From: an uncultured Eubacterium sp.
GTDB lineage: Bacteria > Bacillota > Clostridia > Lachnospirales > Lachnospiraceae
Assembly: GCA_946412445.1 (NCBI GenBank)
Contig: CAMKHH010000012.1
Coordinates: forward strand, 1-10,820
Length of the DNA: 10,820 nt
Direction: 5' to 3'
Shown here one piece after another: positions 1 to 7,345 of the stretch. The translations under genes were made by a program, and so were the position numbers. Below the pieces are notes generated by a model that searched no databases, had not been told where the DNA came from, and worked only from the letters and a program-made list of their open reading frames with translations. Position 1 is the stretch's first letter, and each line of letters begins with the position of its first letter.

Positions 1-7
1 GATCATA

Positions 8-1123
8 ATGAAAAAAGAATGGTTAAATGAATTGGAAACTCCGTGTATTGTGATTGATATGGAAAAAACAAAACAAAATATGAGTAAAATGCAGAAAACA
101 GCCTCGCTTTACGGATGCAAATTAAGACCACATATAAAAACACACAAAATGCCGTTGTTTGCCAGGATGCAGATCGCAGCAGGAGCCGATGGAATTACAT
201 GTGCCAAAGTATCCGAAGCTGAAGTTATGGCAGATGGTGGGATCGATGATATATTTATAGCATATCCGCTGGTTGGAGAAGTTAAAATCAGAAGAGCAAT
301 TTCACTGTTGAAAAAAGTCAGGAGATTAATATTGGCAGTGGATAGCATGGAATGTGCAGTTCCCTTAAATGAAGCAGCAAAAAATGCCGGAGTTCTGTTG
401 GAGGTCCGCATGGAAGTGGATACAGGGGCGAAAAGAACAGGAGTTGTGAGAGAACGGGCAGTCGAACTTGCAAAAGAAATTGCAGAACTTTCAAATCTGA
501 ATCTGACAGGGGTATATACGTTCAAGAGCTTGATTTATAAAGATAAAGCTACTCTGGATAAGGTAATTGCCGCTAAAGAGGAAGGTGAGTTGATGGAGCA
601 ACTGACAAAGAGCATACTGGCAGCAGGAATAGATATTAAAGATATTAGTGCCGGCTCCACCCCAACGGGAGAGGAAGTGGCAAAGACCGGAAAAGTAACG
701 GAGATACGGCCCGGAACTTATATTTTTAAAGACTTTATGCTCTGTAAAGAAGGAGCTGCTTCTTTTGATGAAATTGCAGTGAGATATTATGCCACTGTGG
801 TCAGTACGCCATGTAAAGAATATGCTGTTATTGACGGAGGAACAAAAACTTTCCCAATGGATATTCTTTTGGGCACTGAGCCATATTACTATCCTGGATA
901 TGCACTAATAGAAGGCAGCAGTGATCTTCAGCTGCGCAGAATGAATGAGGAACATGGTATTATTACAAGCAAAAAGGGAGAGACAGGTTTAAAAGTCGGA
1001 GATAAGATTATACTGGTACCCATCCATGTCTGCACTGCAATAAACATGCAAAATTCAGTATATATAGACTATGGGGACTGTTTGGAAAAAGAAGTTGTAA
1101 AAGCAAGAGGGATGTTGGTATAG
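8..1123 (+). CDS. DSD1 / D-threonine aldolase family PLP enzyme
   Basis: Fold type III (alanine-racemase-like) pyridoxal-phosphate enzyme of the DSD1 family, whose members dehydrate D-serine/D-threonine or cleave D-threonine and 3-hydroxy-D-aspartate. It is a cytosolic protein of 371 residues, the usual family length. The N-terminal TIM-barrel domain carries RPHIKTHK (residues 40-47), in which K44 should form the Schiff base with PLP. MEVDTG (135-140) and SAGSTPT (214-220, expected phosphate-binding) follow, then EIRPGTY (232-238). The C-terminal beta domain has H340-V-C342, the His/Cys pair that binds the catalytic divalent metal in characterised members. The usual YxGH segment is replaced by TFKS near 171-174, so the exact reaction is uncertain. 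Only seven bases precede the ATG, so its ribosome binding site lies outside. The deacylase gene starts 25 nt after the stop, which points to an operon for D-amino acid breakdown. The family is firm; dehydratase versus aldolase is open. Confidence 0.85.
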   Translation: MKKEWLNELETPCIVIDMEKTKQNMSKMQKTASLYGCKLRPHIKTHKMPLFARMQIAAGADGITCAKVSEAEVMADGGIDDIFIAYPLVGEVKIRRAISLLKKVRRLILAVDSMECAVPLNEAAKNAGVLLEVRMEVDTGAKRTGVVRERAVELAKEIAELSNLNLTGVYTFKSLIYKDKATLDKVIAAKEEGELMEQLTKSILAAGIDIKDISAGSTPTGEEVAKTGKVTEIRPGTYIFKDFMLCKEGAASFDEIAVRYYATVVSTPCKEYAVIDGGTKTFPMDILLGTEPYYYPGYALIEGSSDLQLRRMNEEHGIITSKKGETGLKVGDKIILVPIHVCTAINMQNSVYIDYGDCLEKEVVKARGMLV

Positions 1124-1148
1124 ACATATGGCCTGGAGGTAAAGGAAT

Positions 1149-2774
1149 ATGAGACATATTATTCACAATGCCAAAATATGTGACGGCACAGGAAGTGAAG
1201 CCTATTTGGGAGACATTTTAATTGATGGCAATATCATTGAAAAAATCATAGACAGGTCGAAATGCTCGAAAGGATTCAGCAATGAACTTGAGGCGATACA
1301 TATTGATGCAGACGGTAAGATTGTATCACCTGGGTTTATCGATACTCATAGACACTGTGACCTTGCAGCGCTATATGATGAGGATTTTGGAAGCCTGGAA
1401 CTTTCTCAGGGCCTGACCAGTGTGGTAGGAGGTAATTGCGGTTTAGGAATTTTTCCATCTACAAAGAGATATAAAGAAGAAGTTTGCAGCTTTGTTGAGC
1501 CTTGTCTTGGGAATGCGCCCCGTGACATCTGGATAGAAAGTTATGGATCCTATATGAAGATGCTGAAGGAGAGAGGTATGCCGCTGCATGTAGGATGTTA
1601 TCAGGGCATTGGTGCTGTGAAGGCAGCGGTTAAGGGCTACGGAAAAAAGCCTTTTTCTGATATGGAAATGGCAATTGCCAGGGAATATATAAAGAATGCA
1701 ATGGAGGCAGGATGCATAGGTATATCGTCCGGAATCATGTATCAGCCGGAATGCTACTCGTCCGCTGAAGAGCTGACAGAACTTTTACAGGCGGCAGCGC
1801 CATATGGACGTCCCCTTTTCTGCCACATCAGAGGGGAAGGAGATAATCTGCTTTCATCAGTGAAAGAAATTATTGAAATCTGTAAATCGGCAGATATCGC
1901 CTTGAATATCAGTCATTTCAAGGCAACGGGAATAAAGAACTGGAATAAAAATATTCATCAGGCGATTGAACTTATTGAAAAAGCTCAGGATGCAGGATCA
2001 GATATAACCGTTGATTTTTATCCGTATTGCGGCGGGTCCACGACCTTGATCAGTCTGATACCTCCGGACCTGATGGAAGAGGATATGAATCTTACGTTTT
2101 CTAAAATAGGAACAGCCAGCGGAAAGCAGGCATTGACAGCATCCTTGTATCAGGAGCATCGGGGCTGGGACAATATGGTGACTGCAATAGGCTGGGACAG
2201 GATTCTGATAAGCTCCGTGTTGACGAAAGAAAACCAAAGATTCGTAGGATTGAACTTTAAAGAAGCATCAGAAAAAGCAGGCTATAAGGATCCGGCATAT
2301 CTGATGGCAGATCTTCTCGCAAAAGAGAATGGAAAGGTGGGAATTATTCTGCTGAGCATGTCACAGGAAGATGTCGATACAGTTGCAAAACTGCCATATT
2401 CGATGTTAATTTCTGACGCATTATATGGAGTCAGTGATTGTCCTCATCCAAGATTGTATGGAACATTTCCTCACTTTCTTCAAGAATATGTCGTCAAAAG
2501 AAAGATTTTTACAATTGAACAGGCGATAAAGAAGATGACATACATGCCTGCCAAAAGACTGAATCTGAAAAATAGAGGATTACTAAAAGAAGGATACTTT
2601 GCCGATCTTAATGTCTTTTCACCGGAACAATTCATAGATCATGCGACTTTTGAAGACTCAAAAAAATTAAGCACAGGGTTGTCCTATGTGTTTGTTGACG
2701 GTCAGATTGCACTACAAGATGGTAAGAGACAAAAGGGGTATTCTGCAAATCTATTAAATCACAAGGAGATATAA
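1149..2774 (+). CDS. N-acyl-D-amino-acid deacylase (D-aminoacylase), amidohydrolase superfamily
   Basis: Zinc-dependent hydrolase releasing a free D-amino acid and a carboxylate from an N-acyl-D-amino acid; predicted cytosolic, 541 residues, with no signal peptide. The frame shows an N-terminal amidohydrolase beta-sandwich segment (HNAKICDGTG), PGFIDTHRH with H67 and H69, and GGNCG with C97. FCHIRGEG follows with H226, then NISHFKATG with H256, and ISDALYG with D423 ahead of HPRLYGTFPHF. These correspond in order and spacing to the Cys/His metal ligands and catalytic Asp described for the Alcaligenes D-aminoacylase, so the site looks intact. The C-terminal part (about 455-530) returns to the beta-sandwich, with the typical GYFADLNVF segment. 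Start: GGAGGT at 1135-1140 lies 8 nt before the ATG. The gene follows the PLP enzyme by 25 nt and its last codons hold the ribosome binding site of the next gene, so translation is probably linked. The acyl group and amino acid preferred cannot be read from sequence. Confidence 0.9.
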   Translation: MRHIIHNAKICDGTGSEAYLGDILIDGNIIEKIIDRSKCSKGFSNELEAIHIDADGKIVSPGFIDTHRHCDLAALYDEDFGSLELSQGLTSVVGGNCGLGIFPSTKRYKEEVCSFVEPCLGNAPRDIWIESYGSYMKMLKERGMPLHVGCYQGIGAVKAAVKGYGKKPFSDMEMAIAREYIKNAMEAGCIGISSGIMYQPECYSSAEELTELLQAAAPYGRPLFCHIRGEGDNLLSSVKEIIEICKSADIALNISHFKATGIKNWNKNIHQAIELIEKAQDAGSDITVDFYPYCGGSTTLISLIPPDLMEEDMNLTFSKIGTASGKQALTASLYQEHRGWDNMVTAIGWDRILISSVLTKENQRFVGLNFKEASEKAGYKDPAYLMADLLAKENGKVGIILLSMSQEDVDTVAKLPYSMLISDALYGVSDCPHPRLYGTFPHFLQEYVVKRKIFTIEQAIKKMTYMPAKRLNLKNRGLLKEGYFADLNVFSPEQFIDHATFEDSKKLSTGLSYVFVDGQIALQDGKRQKGYSANLLNHKEI

Positions 2775-2777
2775 ATA

Positions 2778-3242
2778 ATGAGTAACATTTATGAAAAAAT
2801 GAAAGAATTAGGTATTAAACTTCCGGAGGCGCCAGCGAAAGGGGGAATCTACAGTCCTGCAAAACGTTTTGATAAAAACCTGGTTTATATTTCAGGATGT
2901 GGACCTGTAATTGATAAACCGGTAACAGGCGTTTTGGGTAAAGATTTTACAAAGGAAGAAGGACTGGAGATTTCAAGGAATTCGATGTTGAATGTACTCT
3001 CGGTTTTAGAGTCGGAGATAGGAGACTTAAACAAGGTAAAACAACCTGTAAAAATTCTTACATTTGTGGCAAGCGATAATAACTTTTATGAGCAGCCGTT
3101 TGTGGCAAACGGTGGTTCACAACTTTTAGTGGATTTGTTTGGAGCCGAAAATGCGCCGAGCCGGTCAGCAATTGGAATCAATGTTCTCCCGGGGAATATT
3201 CCTGTGGAGACAGAAGCTATTTTTGAATTGACAGAGGAATAA
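2778..3242 (+). CDS. RidA family (YjgF/YER057c/UK114) enamine/imine deaminase
   Basis: Small cytosolic protein of 154 residues, a little longer than the roughly 130-residue archetype and resembling the longer YjgF-like subgroup. RidA proteins form trimers and hydrolyse reactive enamines/imines such as 2-aminoacrylate, released by PLP dehydratases, to 2-oxo acids and ammonia. Visible support is the core beginning IYSPAKRFDKNLVYISG (24-40), the C-terminal SRSAIGINVLPGNIPVETEA block, R129 at the position of the E. coli RidA carboxylate-binding Arg105, and E144 fifteen residues later, matching Glu120. The active-site pair therefore looks kept. AAGGAG at 2763-2768 sits 9 nt before the ATG, inside the last codons of the deacylase gene; the two reading frames are separated by only 3 nt. 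Placement beside a DSD1-type enzyme suggests that it clears the enamine made by that enzyme and so shields PLP enzymes from damage. Family certain; exact substrate inferred. Confidence 0.92.
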   Translation: MSNIYEKMKELGIKLPEAPAKGGIYSPAKRFDKNLVYISGCGPVIDKPVTGVLGKDFTKEEGLEISRNSMLNVLSVLESEIGDLNKVKQPVKILTFVASDNNFYEQPFVANGGSQLLVDLFGAENAPSRSAIGINVLPGNIPVETEAIFELTEE

Positions 3243-3265
3243 CTGATATAGCCTATGCATCAGGC

Positions 3266-3271
3266 AGAGGG
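3266..3271 (+). promoter_or_regulatory. Ribosome binding site that decides the GH3 start
   Basis: AGAGGG lies 9 nt before the ATG at 3281. An in-frame TTG at 3272 directly abuts this site, too close to be used, so the ATG is preferred and the protein is three residues shorter than the longest open frame. Confidence 0.6.
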
Positions 3272-3280
3272 TTGGTAAGC

Positions 3281-5437
3281 ATGATAAAAGATCTGGAACA
3301 CAGACGATATTTAGATGAATCACTTTGTGATGAAGAAAGAGTAGATGACCTCATAGATCAGATGACACTTGAAGAGAAGGCGTCGCAGTTAAGACACAAT
3401 TCTCCTTCCGTGAAGCGTCTGGGTATTCCTTTTTATAATTGGTGGAATGAAGCCCTTCACGGAATCGCCAGGGCGGGGGCAGCAACTGTATTCCCTCAGC
3501 CCATAGGACTTGCCGCATGTTTTGATGATGATTTTCTGAAAACTATTGGCGATATAGTCGCTACGGAAGGAAGGGCAAAGTATAACGAGCAGATAAGAAA
3601 AAATGACAGAGGGTTATATAAGGGGCTGACTTTTTGGTCCCCGAATATTAATATTTTCAGAGATCCCCGCTGGGGAAGAGGGCATGAAACTTATGGAGAA
3701 GACCCTTATCTCACGTCGAGACTGGGGATATCATATATACAAGGCCTGCAAGGAGATAAAAAAAGACTTAAATCAGCGGCATGCGTAAAACATTTTGCGG
3801 CACATTCGGGGCCCGAAAAGGGCAGGCATTCTTTTGACAGTATAGTGAGCAGGAAGGATTTAACGGAAACTTATTTTCCGGCATTTGAAGCTTGTATAAA
3901 AGAGGCAAAAGTAGAAGGGGTTATGGGAGGATATAATCGGCTGAACGGAGAGCCTGTGTGCGGAAGTTATCAGCTGATCCGGGAATTACTCAGAAATACC
4001 TGGGGTTTCCGAGGATATTACGTATCTGACTGTGGTGCTATAAAAGATTTTCATATGCATCATATGGTGACGGGAAGCCCTGCGGAATCTGCGGCCTTAG
4101 CATTAAGAAGTGGATGTGATTTAAATTGTGGGGCTGTTTATCTGCATATTCTGCAGGCATATGATAAAGGGCTTTTGAAAGAAGAAGATATCAATCAGGC
4201 AGTACGGCATGTAATGATGACAAGAATGCGTCTGGGTATGTTTGATTCAAAAACAGAGTATGATGGAATATCATATGAAGACAATGATACACCATCACAC
4301 CATAAAGCTGCTCTAAAGGCAGCAGAGGAATCGATGGTTCTTTTGAAAAATGATGGTATTTTACCTTTAAAAAAAGAGAGGCTTAATGCTGTTGCAGTAA
4401 TTGGCCCCAATGCTGACAGCAGAGAAATACTCAAAGGGAATTATAACGGAACAGCGACAGAAAAGTATACTATTTTGGAAGGAATCCGCAGAGAAGTTGG
4501 AAAAAAAGTACGGATTTATTATTCCGAAGGAAGTCATTTATATAGAGAAAATGTGGAAGCGCTGGCAGAAACAAATGATCGTATTTCTGAAGCTGTCTCT
4601 ATGGCAGAGAGAAGCGATGTAGTATTCTTATGCCTCGGTCTTGATACAAGACTGGAGGGAGAGGAAGGGGATGCGAATAACAGCTATGCAGGTGCAGATA
4701 AGAAGGACCTGGAATTTCCGAAGGCACAAAAAGATCTCATGGAGGCGGTCTGTGGAACCGGGAAACCGGTTATATTTATCATAAGTACGGGAAGTTCCAT
4801 GAATTTGACATATGCTGAAGAATATGGAAGTGCCATTTTGCAGACATGGTATCCGGGTCAGATGGGTGGAATTGCAGTGGCAAATATATTATTTGGAAAT
4901 GTGGTTCCTTCAGGGAAGCTTCCGGTCACTTTTTACCATTCTGATGAGGAACTCCCGGATTTTGAAGATTATAGTATGAAAAACAGAACATATAGATTTA
5001 TGGAGCATGCGGCCCTTTATCCATTTGGGTATGGCTTGAGTTACGGGAAATTCATATACAAAGATTTACAGGTGGAAAAAGGGAAATGGGATGAAAGAAA
5101 AACTATATGTGCAGGGGTAAATGTGACAAATATCTCCGGGTACGATTGCGATGAAATTGTACAGATATATGTGAAGCTGACAGGGAATTCTTTAGCAGTA
5201 CCAAATTACAGTCTGGTACAGTTTAAACGAATAGCGTTAAAAAAAGGAGAGACAAAAGCTGTTTTTCTAAATATAAAAACAAAGTATTTTCAAATTGTCA
5301 ATGAAGAAGGAAGGCGGGAGTGGGAGAAAACGGACACCATAATATATGCGGGAGGCAGCCAGCCGGATGAGAGAAGCGTTTTTCTTACAAAACAGAGACC
5401 TTTAGAAGTAAAAGTAAAGGCGGAGGATAGGTTCTAA
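3281..5437 (+). CDS. Glycoside hydrolase family 3 (beta-glucosidase/beta-xylosidase type)
   Basis: Retaining exo-glycosidase of 718 residues, lacking a signal peptide and therefore acting on imported glycosides. Residues (counted from this ATG) show the GH3 N-terminal TIM barrel: NWWNEALHG near 53-61, the DPRWGRG.ETYGEDP block near 128-142, KHFAAHSGPE at 170-179, and YVSDCGAI with the likely nucleophile D250. The second alpha/beta domain starts at about 345 (EESMVLLKNDGILPL) and carries LEGEEGD at 458-464, the region that supplies the acid/base Glu in related enzymes. No PA14 insert is apparent. A fibronectin-III-like domain closes the protein (about 610-700, NVTNISG through VQIYVK). NagZ's KH.PGHG motif is absent, so peptidoglycan N-acetylglucosaminidase activity is unlikely. 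The gene starts 38 nt after RidA with no terminator between, so it is probably co-transcribed. A glycosidase in a D-amino acid operon is unusual. Family certain; sugar specificity (glucose, xylose or arabinose) unknown. Confidence 0.93.
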   Translation: MIKDLEHRRYLDESLCDEERVDDLIDQMTLEEKASQLRHNSPSVKRLGIPFYNWWNEALHGIARAGAATVFPQPIGLAACFDDDFLKTIGDIVATEGRAKYNEQIRKNDRGLYKGLTFWSPNINIFRDPRWGRGHETYGEDPYLTSRLGISYIQGLQGDKKRLKSAACVKHFAAHSGPEKGRHSFDSIVSRKDLTETYFPAFEACIKEAKVEGVMGGYNRLNGEPVCGSYQLIRELLRNTWGFRGYYVSDCGAIKDFHMHHMVTGSPAESAALALRSGCDLNCGAVYLHILQAYDKGLLKEEDINQAVRHVMMTRMRLGMFDSKTEYDGISYEDNDTPSHHKAALKAAEESMVLLKNDGILPLKKERLNAVAVIGPNADSREILKGNYNGTATEKYTILEGIRREVGKKVRIYYSEGSHLYRENVEALAETNDRISEAVSMAERSDVVFLCLGLDTRLEGEEGDANNSYAGADKKDLEFPKAQKDLMEAVCGTGKPVIFIISTGSSMNLTYAEEYGSAILQTWYPGQMGGIAVANILFGNVVPSGKLPVTFYHSDEELPDFEDYSMKNRTYRFMEHAALYPFGYGLSYGKFIYKDLQVEKGKWDERKTICAGVNVTNISGYDCDEIVQIYVKLTGNSLAVPNYSLVQFKRIALKKGETKAVFLNIKTKYFQIVNEEGRREWEKTDTIIYAGGSQPDERSVFLTKQRPLEVKVKAEDRF

Positions 5438-5444
5438 AAGAAGG

Positions 5445-5492
5445 ACAGATGTGCCTTAAAGCGGTTTTTGCAGCCGCGCAAGGCACATCTGT
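5445..5492. terminator. Bidirectional intrinsic terminator between convergent genes
   Basis: A perfect 13-bp inverted repeat (ACAGATGTGCCTT at 5445-5457, AAGGCACATCTGT at 5480-5492) encloses a smaller GCGG/CCGC hairpin in the 22-nt loop. On the + side it is followed by TTGTTTTATC. On the - side the transcript would continue as CCTTCTTTT after the stem. It lies between the GH3 stop at 5437 and the stop of the convergent peptidase at 5501, so it can serve both transcripts. Confidence 0.85.
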
Positions 5493-5500
5493 TTGTTTTA

Positions 5501-7165
5501 TCAGACATCCAGTTTTTTTACAATATATTTCAGACATCCATCTTCAAACGGGTTGATAAGTCCGGCCTCTCCCACAAGGTTTGTGAAGAAGTCAGAAGCG
5601 GACAGACGGCAGAGCTTCAGGTAACTTGCCCAGGCTGCCTTATAGTCTTGATCCATCCAGGCCTTGTACTGCAAGGCATTCACACCGGCGATGCAGTAAT
5701 CGATATAGTAAAGTGGGCTGTCATAGATATGGTGTTTGTTCTGCCAGAAACCGCCGTTTTCATAATAAGAGTTTCCTTTATAATTTAAGTGTGGTTTGTA
5801 CTGCCTTTCCAGGTCCCGCCATGCAGCATTTCGTTGTTTTGGAGTTAAGCCGGGGTTGTCATAACAGATATCCTGAAATTCATCTACCATCGTGCCATAG
5901 GGAATAAAGAGGATGGAATCCTCAAAATGCATATCGGTATAGTCCTTTGCGCGATCACCAAAGATGAGGTTCATCCAGGGTTCAGTGAAAAATTCCATGG
6001 ACATGGAATGAGTCTCGGCAGTCTCCATGGTAATATCTGCATGTTCGCGAATAGGGTCATCTGCAACCAGCCAGCCCTGGAATGCATGACCGCATTCGTG
6101 GGTGATAACATCGGCATCCCCGCTGGTTCCGTTGAAATTCGCAAAAATGAACGGAGATTTGTAATCCGGAAGATAAGTCATGTATCCGCCGGTTTTCTTT
6201 GTCTTTCTTCCCAGAACATCAAAAAGCCCATTCTCACACATAAAATTCATGAAGGCACCTGTTTCCGGAGAGAGTTCATTGTACATCTTTTGACCGGCAG
6301 CAAGAATCTCTTTCGGTGTTTTGGCCGGTGCAGCATTTCCGGTTATGGAATAAACATTCTCATCATAGTAGTGCAGGGAATCCAACCCAAGACGCTGCCT
6401 GCGTCTTTCCTGCAGCTTTTCTGCGAATGGAACCAGTTCTTGTTTTACCTGTTTACGGAATTCCTGAATATCTCCGCGCCCATAGCAGTTACGGTTCATT
6501 CGGAAATATCCAAGCGTAAGATAATTCTCATAGTCCAGCTTTTGTGCCTGGGCTGTACGATTTTTAACCAGACGGTCATAGATATCGTCAAATTCCTCCT
6601 GGTTTTGAACAAAGAAATCAGAATATTTCTGCCATGCCTGTATGCGAATATTTCGATTATTGCTCCGAAGGTGGGGAGTCATCAAAGAAAGATTTAACAC
6701 CTCTCCATTCCAGTCGATTTTGGCGGAAGCGAGAAGTTTATTGTATCTGGTTTGAAGTGCATTTTCTTCCTGCATAAGAGGCAATATCTTTTCATCAATT
6801 GACTTTATGGCCAGCTCAATGTTTTTAAAGGCAACCGGTCCGATCTTCTTCTCCAGATAAGGACGGTATTGTGATTCATAGAGCATTTTTTGATAACGGA
6901 CGATAAGATTTTTGAATACCGGCATATTTGCATCATAATAATCCTGTTCGGCACTGTAAAATTCATCTGTCATATCGATGTCATGCCGGATTTCCGCAAG
7001 AGTAATTTCTGTCATGGCATGCTCGGTCAGCTTGTAATATTTTTTGTGAACTTCAAACTGCGCTTCCCCGGACGATGCTTTGGAAAAAGAGTCGTAAAGA
7101 TCGGAAAAGTCCTTTTTTAATTTTTCAAAATCAACCCTTTGATAGGGCATATCGGAAAATTTCAT
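5501..7165 (-). CDS. M3 family zinc oligoendopeptidase
   Basis: Cytosolic zinc metallopeptidase of 554 residues, lacking a signal peptide, that degrades short peptides. It belongs to the M3 group of compact Firmicute oligoendopeptidases related to, but distinct from, PepF. The zinc motif HECGH is at residues 356-360 in the context DVITHECGHAFQGW. The third ligand is probably E384 in METAETHS, at the spacing expected for M3. FNGTSGDADVITHE and the C-terminal SPLYYIDYCIAG segment (around 505-520), which closes the cleft in this family, are also present. Start: the open frame extends 34 codons further up to 7267, but that extension crosses the likely promoter. AGGAGG (complement of 7174-7179) sits 8 nt before the ATG at 7165, and the protein then begins MKFSDMPYQR, a normal N-terminus for the group. 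It is a single-gene transcript convergent with the D-amino acid operon and divergent from the lysine transporter. No functional link to either neighbour is evident beyond supplying amino acids from peptides. Confidence 0.92.
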   Translation of the reverse strand: MKFSDMPYQRVDFEKLKKDFSDLYDSFSKASSGEAQFEVHKKYYKLTEHAMTEITLAEIRHDIDMTDEFYSAEQDYYDANMPVFKNLIVRYQKMLYESQYRPYLEKKIGPVAFKNIELAIKSIDEKILPLMQEENALQTRYNKLLASAKIDWNGEVLNLSLMTPHLRSNNRNIRIQAWQKYSDFFVQNQEEFDDIYDRLVKNRTAQAQKLDYENYLTLGYFRMNRNCYGRGDIQEFRKQVKQELVPFAEKLQERRRQRLGLDSLHYYDENVYSITGNAAPAKTPKEILAAGQKMYNELSPETGAFMNFMCENGLFDVLGRKTKKTGGYMTYLPDYKSPFIFANFNGTSGDADVITHECGHAFQGWLVADDPIREHADITMETAETHSMSMEFFTEPWMNLIFGDRAKDYTDMHFEDSILFIPYGTMVDEFQDICYDNPGLTPKQRNAAWRDLERQYKPHLNYKGNSYYENGGFWQNKHHIYDSPLYYIDYCIAGVNALQYKAWMDQDYKAAWASYLKLCRLSASDFFTNLVGEAGLINPFEDGCLKYIVKKLDV

Positions 7166-7173
7166 GTTCAGAT

Positions 7174-7179
7174 CCTCCT
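7174..7179 (-). promoter_or_regulatory. Ribosome binding site that decides the M3 peptidase start
   Basis: The minus strand reads AGGAGG here, within AAAGGAGGATCTGAAC directly before the ATG at 7165 (8-nt spacer). It favours this start over the upstream in-frame ATG at 7267, which would sit upstream of the proposed promoter elements. Confidence 0.85.
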
Positions 7180-7237
7180 TTGATTTTTGTCGGATGATAC
7201 CTGTGGATTGCTGTGCATTTTGTGGTATCATAGTATA

Positions 7238-7266
7238 AGTATAACATTTCTGGCAGACTTTAGCCA
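7238..7266 (-). promoter_or_regulatory. Candidate extended -10 promoter for the M3 peptidase
   Basis: On the minus strand TGTTATACT (complement of 7238-7246) fits the extended -10 form TGnTATAAT. A weak TGGCTA at the -35 position (7261-7266) is 17 nt away. A second TATACT (complement of 7232-7237) follows directly in tandem and could give an alternative start. The predicted 5' leader is roughly 60 nt and ends at the strong ribosome binding site. Confidence 0.5.
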
Positions 7267-7286
7267 TGTAACTTTAAAAATACCTC

Positions 7287-7315
7287 TTGACAAAGGGAGG
7301 ATAAAATCATAAGAT
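7287..7315 (+). promoter_or_regulatory. Promoter of the lysine-riboswitch transporter operon
   Basis: A perfect -35 TTGACA (7287-7292) is followed after exactly 17 nt by TAAGAT (7310-7315, four of six matches to TATAAT). Transcription would start near 7322, about 24 nt before the P1 stem of the riboswitch. It is back-to-back with the peptidase promoter, the two -35 elements being about 20 bp apart. Confidence 0.7.
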
Positions 7316-7345
7316 TTAGAAAAATGAATATATGAGACACCTCAG

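Noticed and set aside
3281..5437. GH3 enzyme as a NagZ-type peptidoglycan-recycling glucosaminidase
   Set aside because: The KH.PGHG signature with its His/Asp pair is absent. The sequence follows the beta-glucosidase/xylosidase type with a second alpha/beta domain and an FnIII-like tail.
5927..6697. A 256-codon open frame on the + strand inside the peptidase gene
   Set aside because: It is antisense to the conserved zinc peptidase, including the HECGH motif region, and shows no recognisable domain.
7166..7267. N-terminal extension of the M3 peptidase
   Set aside because: The 34 extra codons cross the candidate promoter, have no family resemblance, and the AGGAGG site serves the ATG at 7165.
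7295..7335. GGGAGG followed by a short ATG reading frame (three codons, 7324-7335) as a leader peptide
   Set aside because: The spacing is over 20 nt, the GGGAGG falls inside the promoter spacer and so is not transcribed, and the peptide is only three residues.
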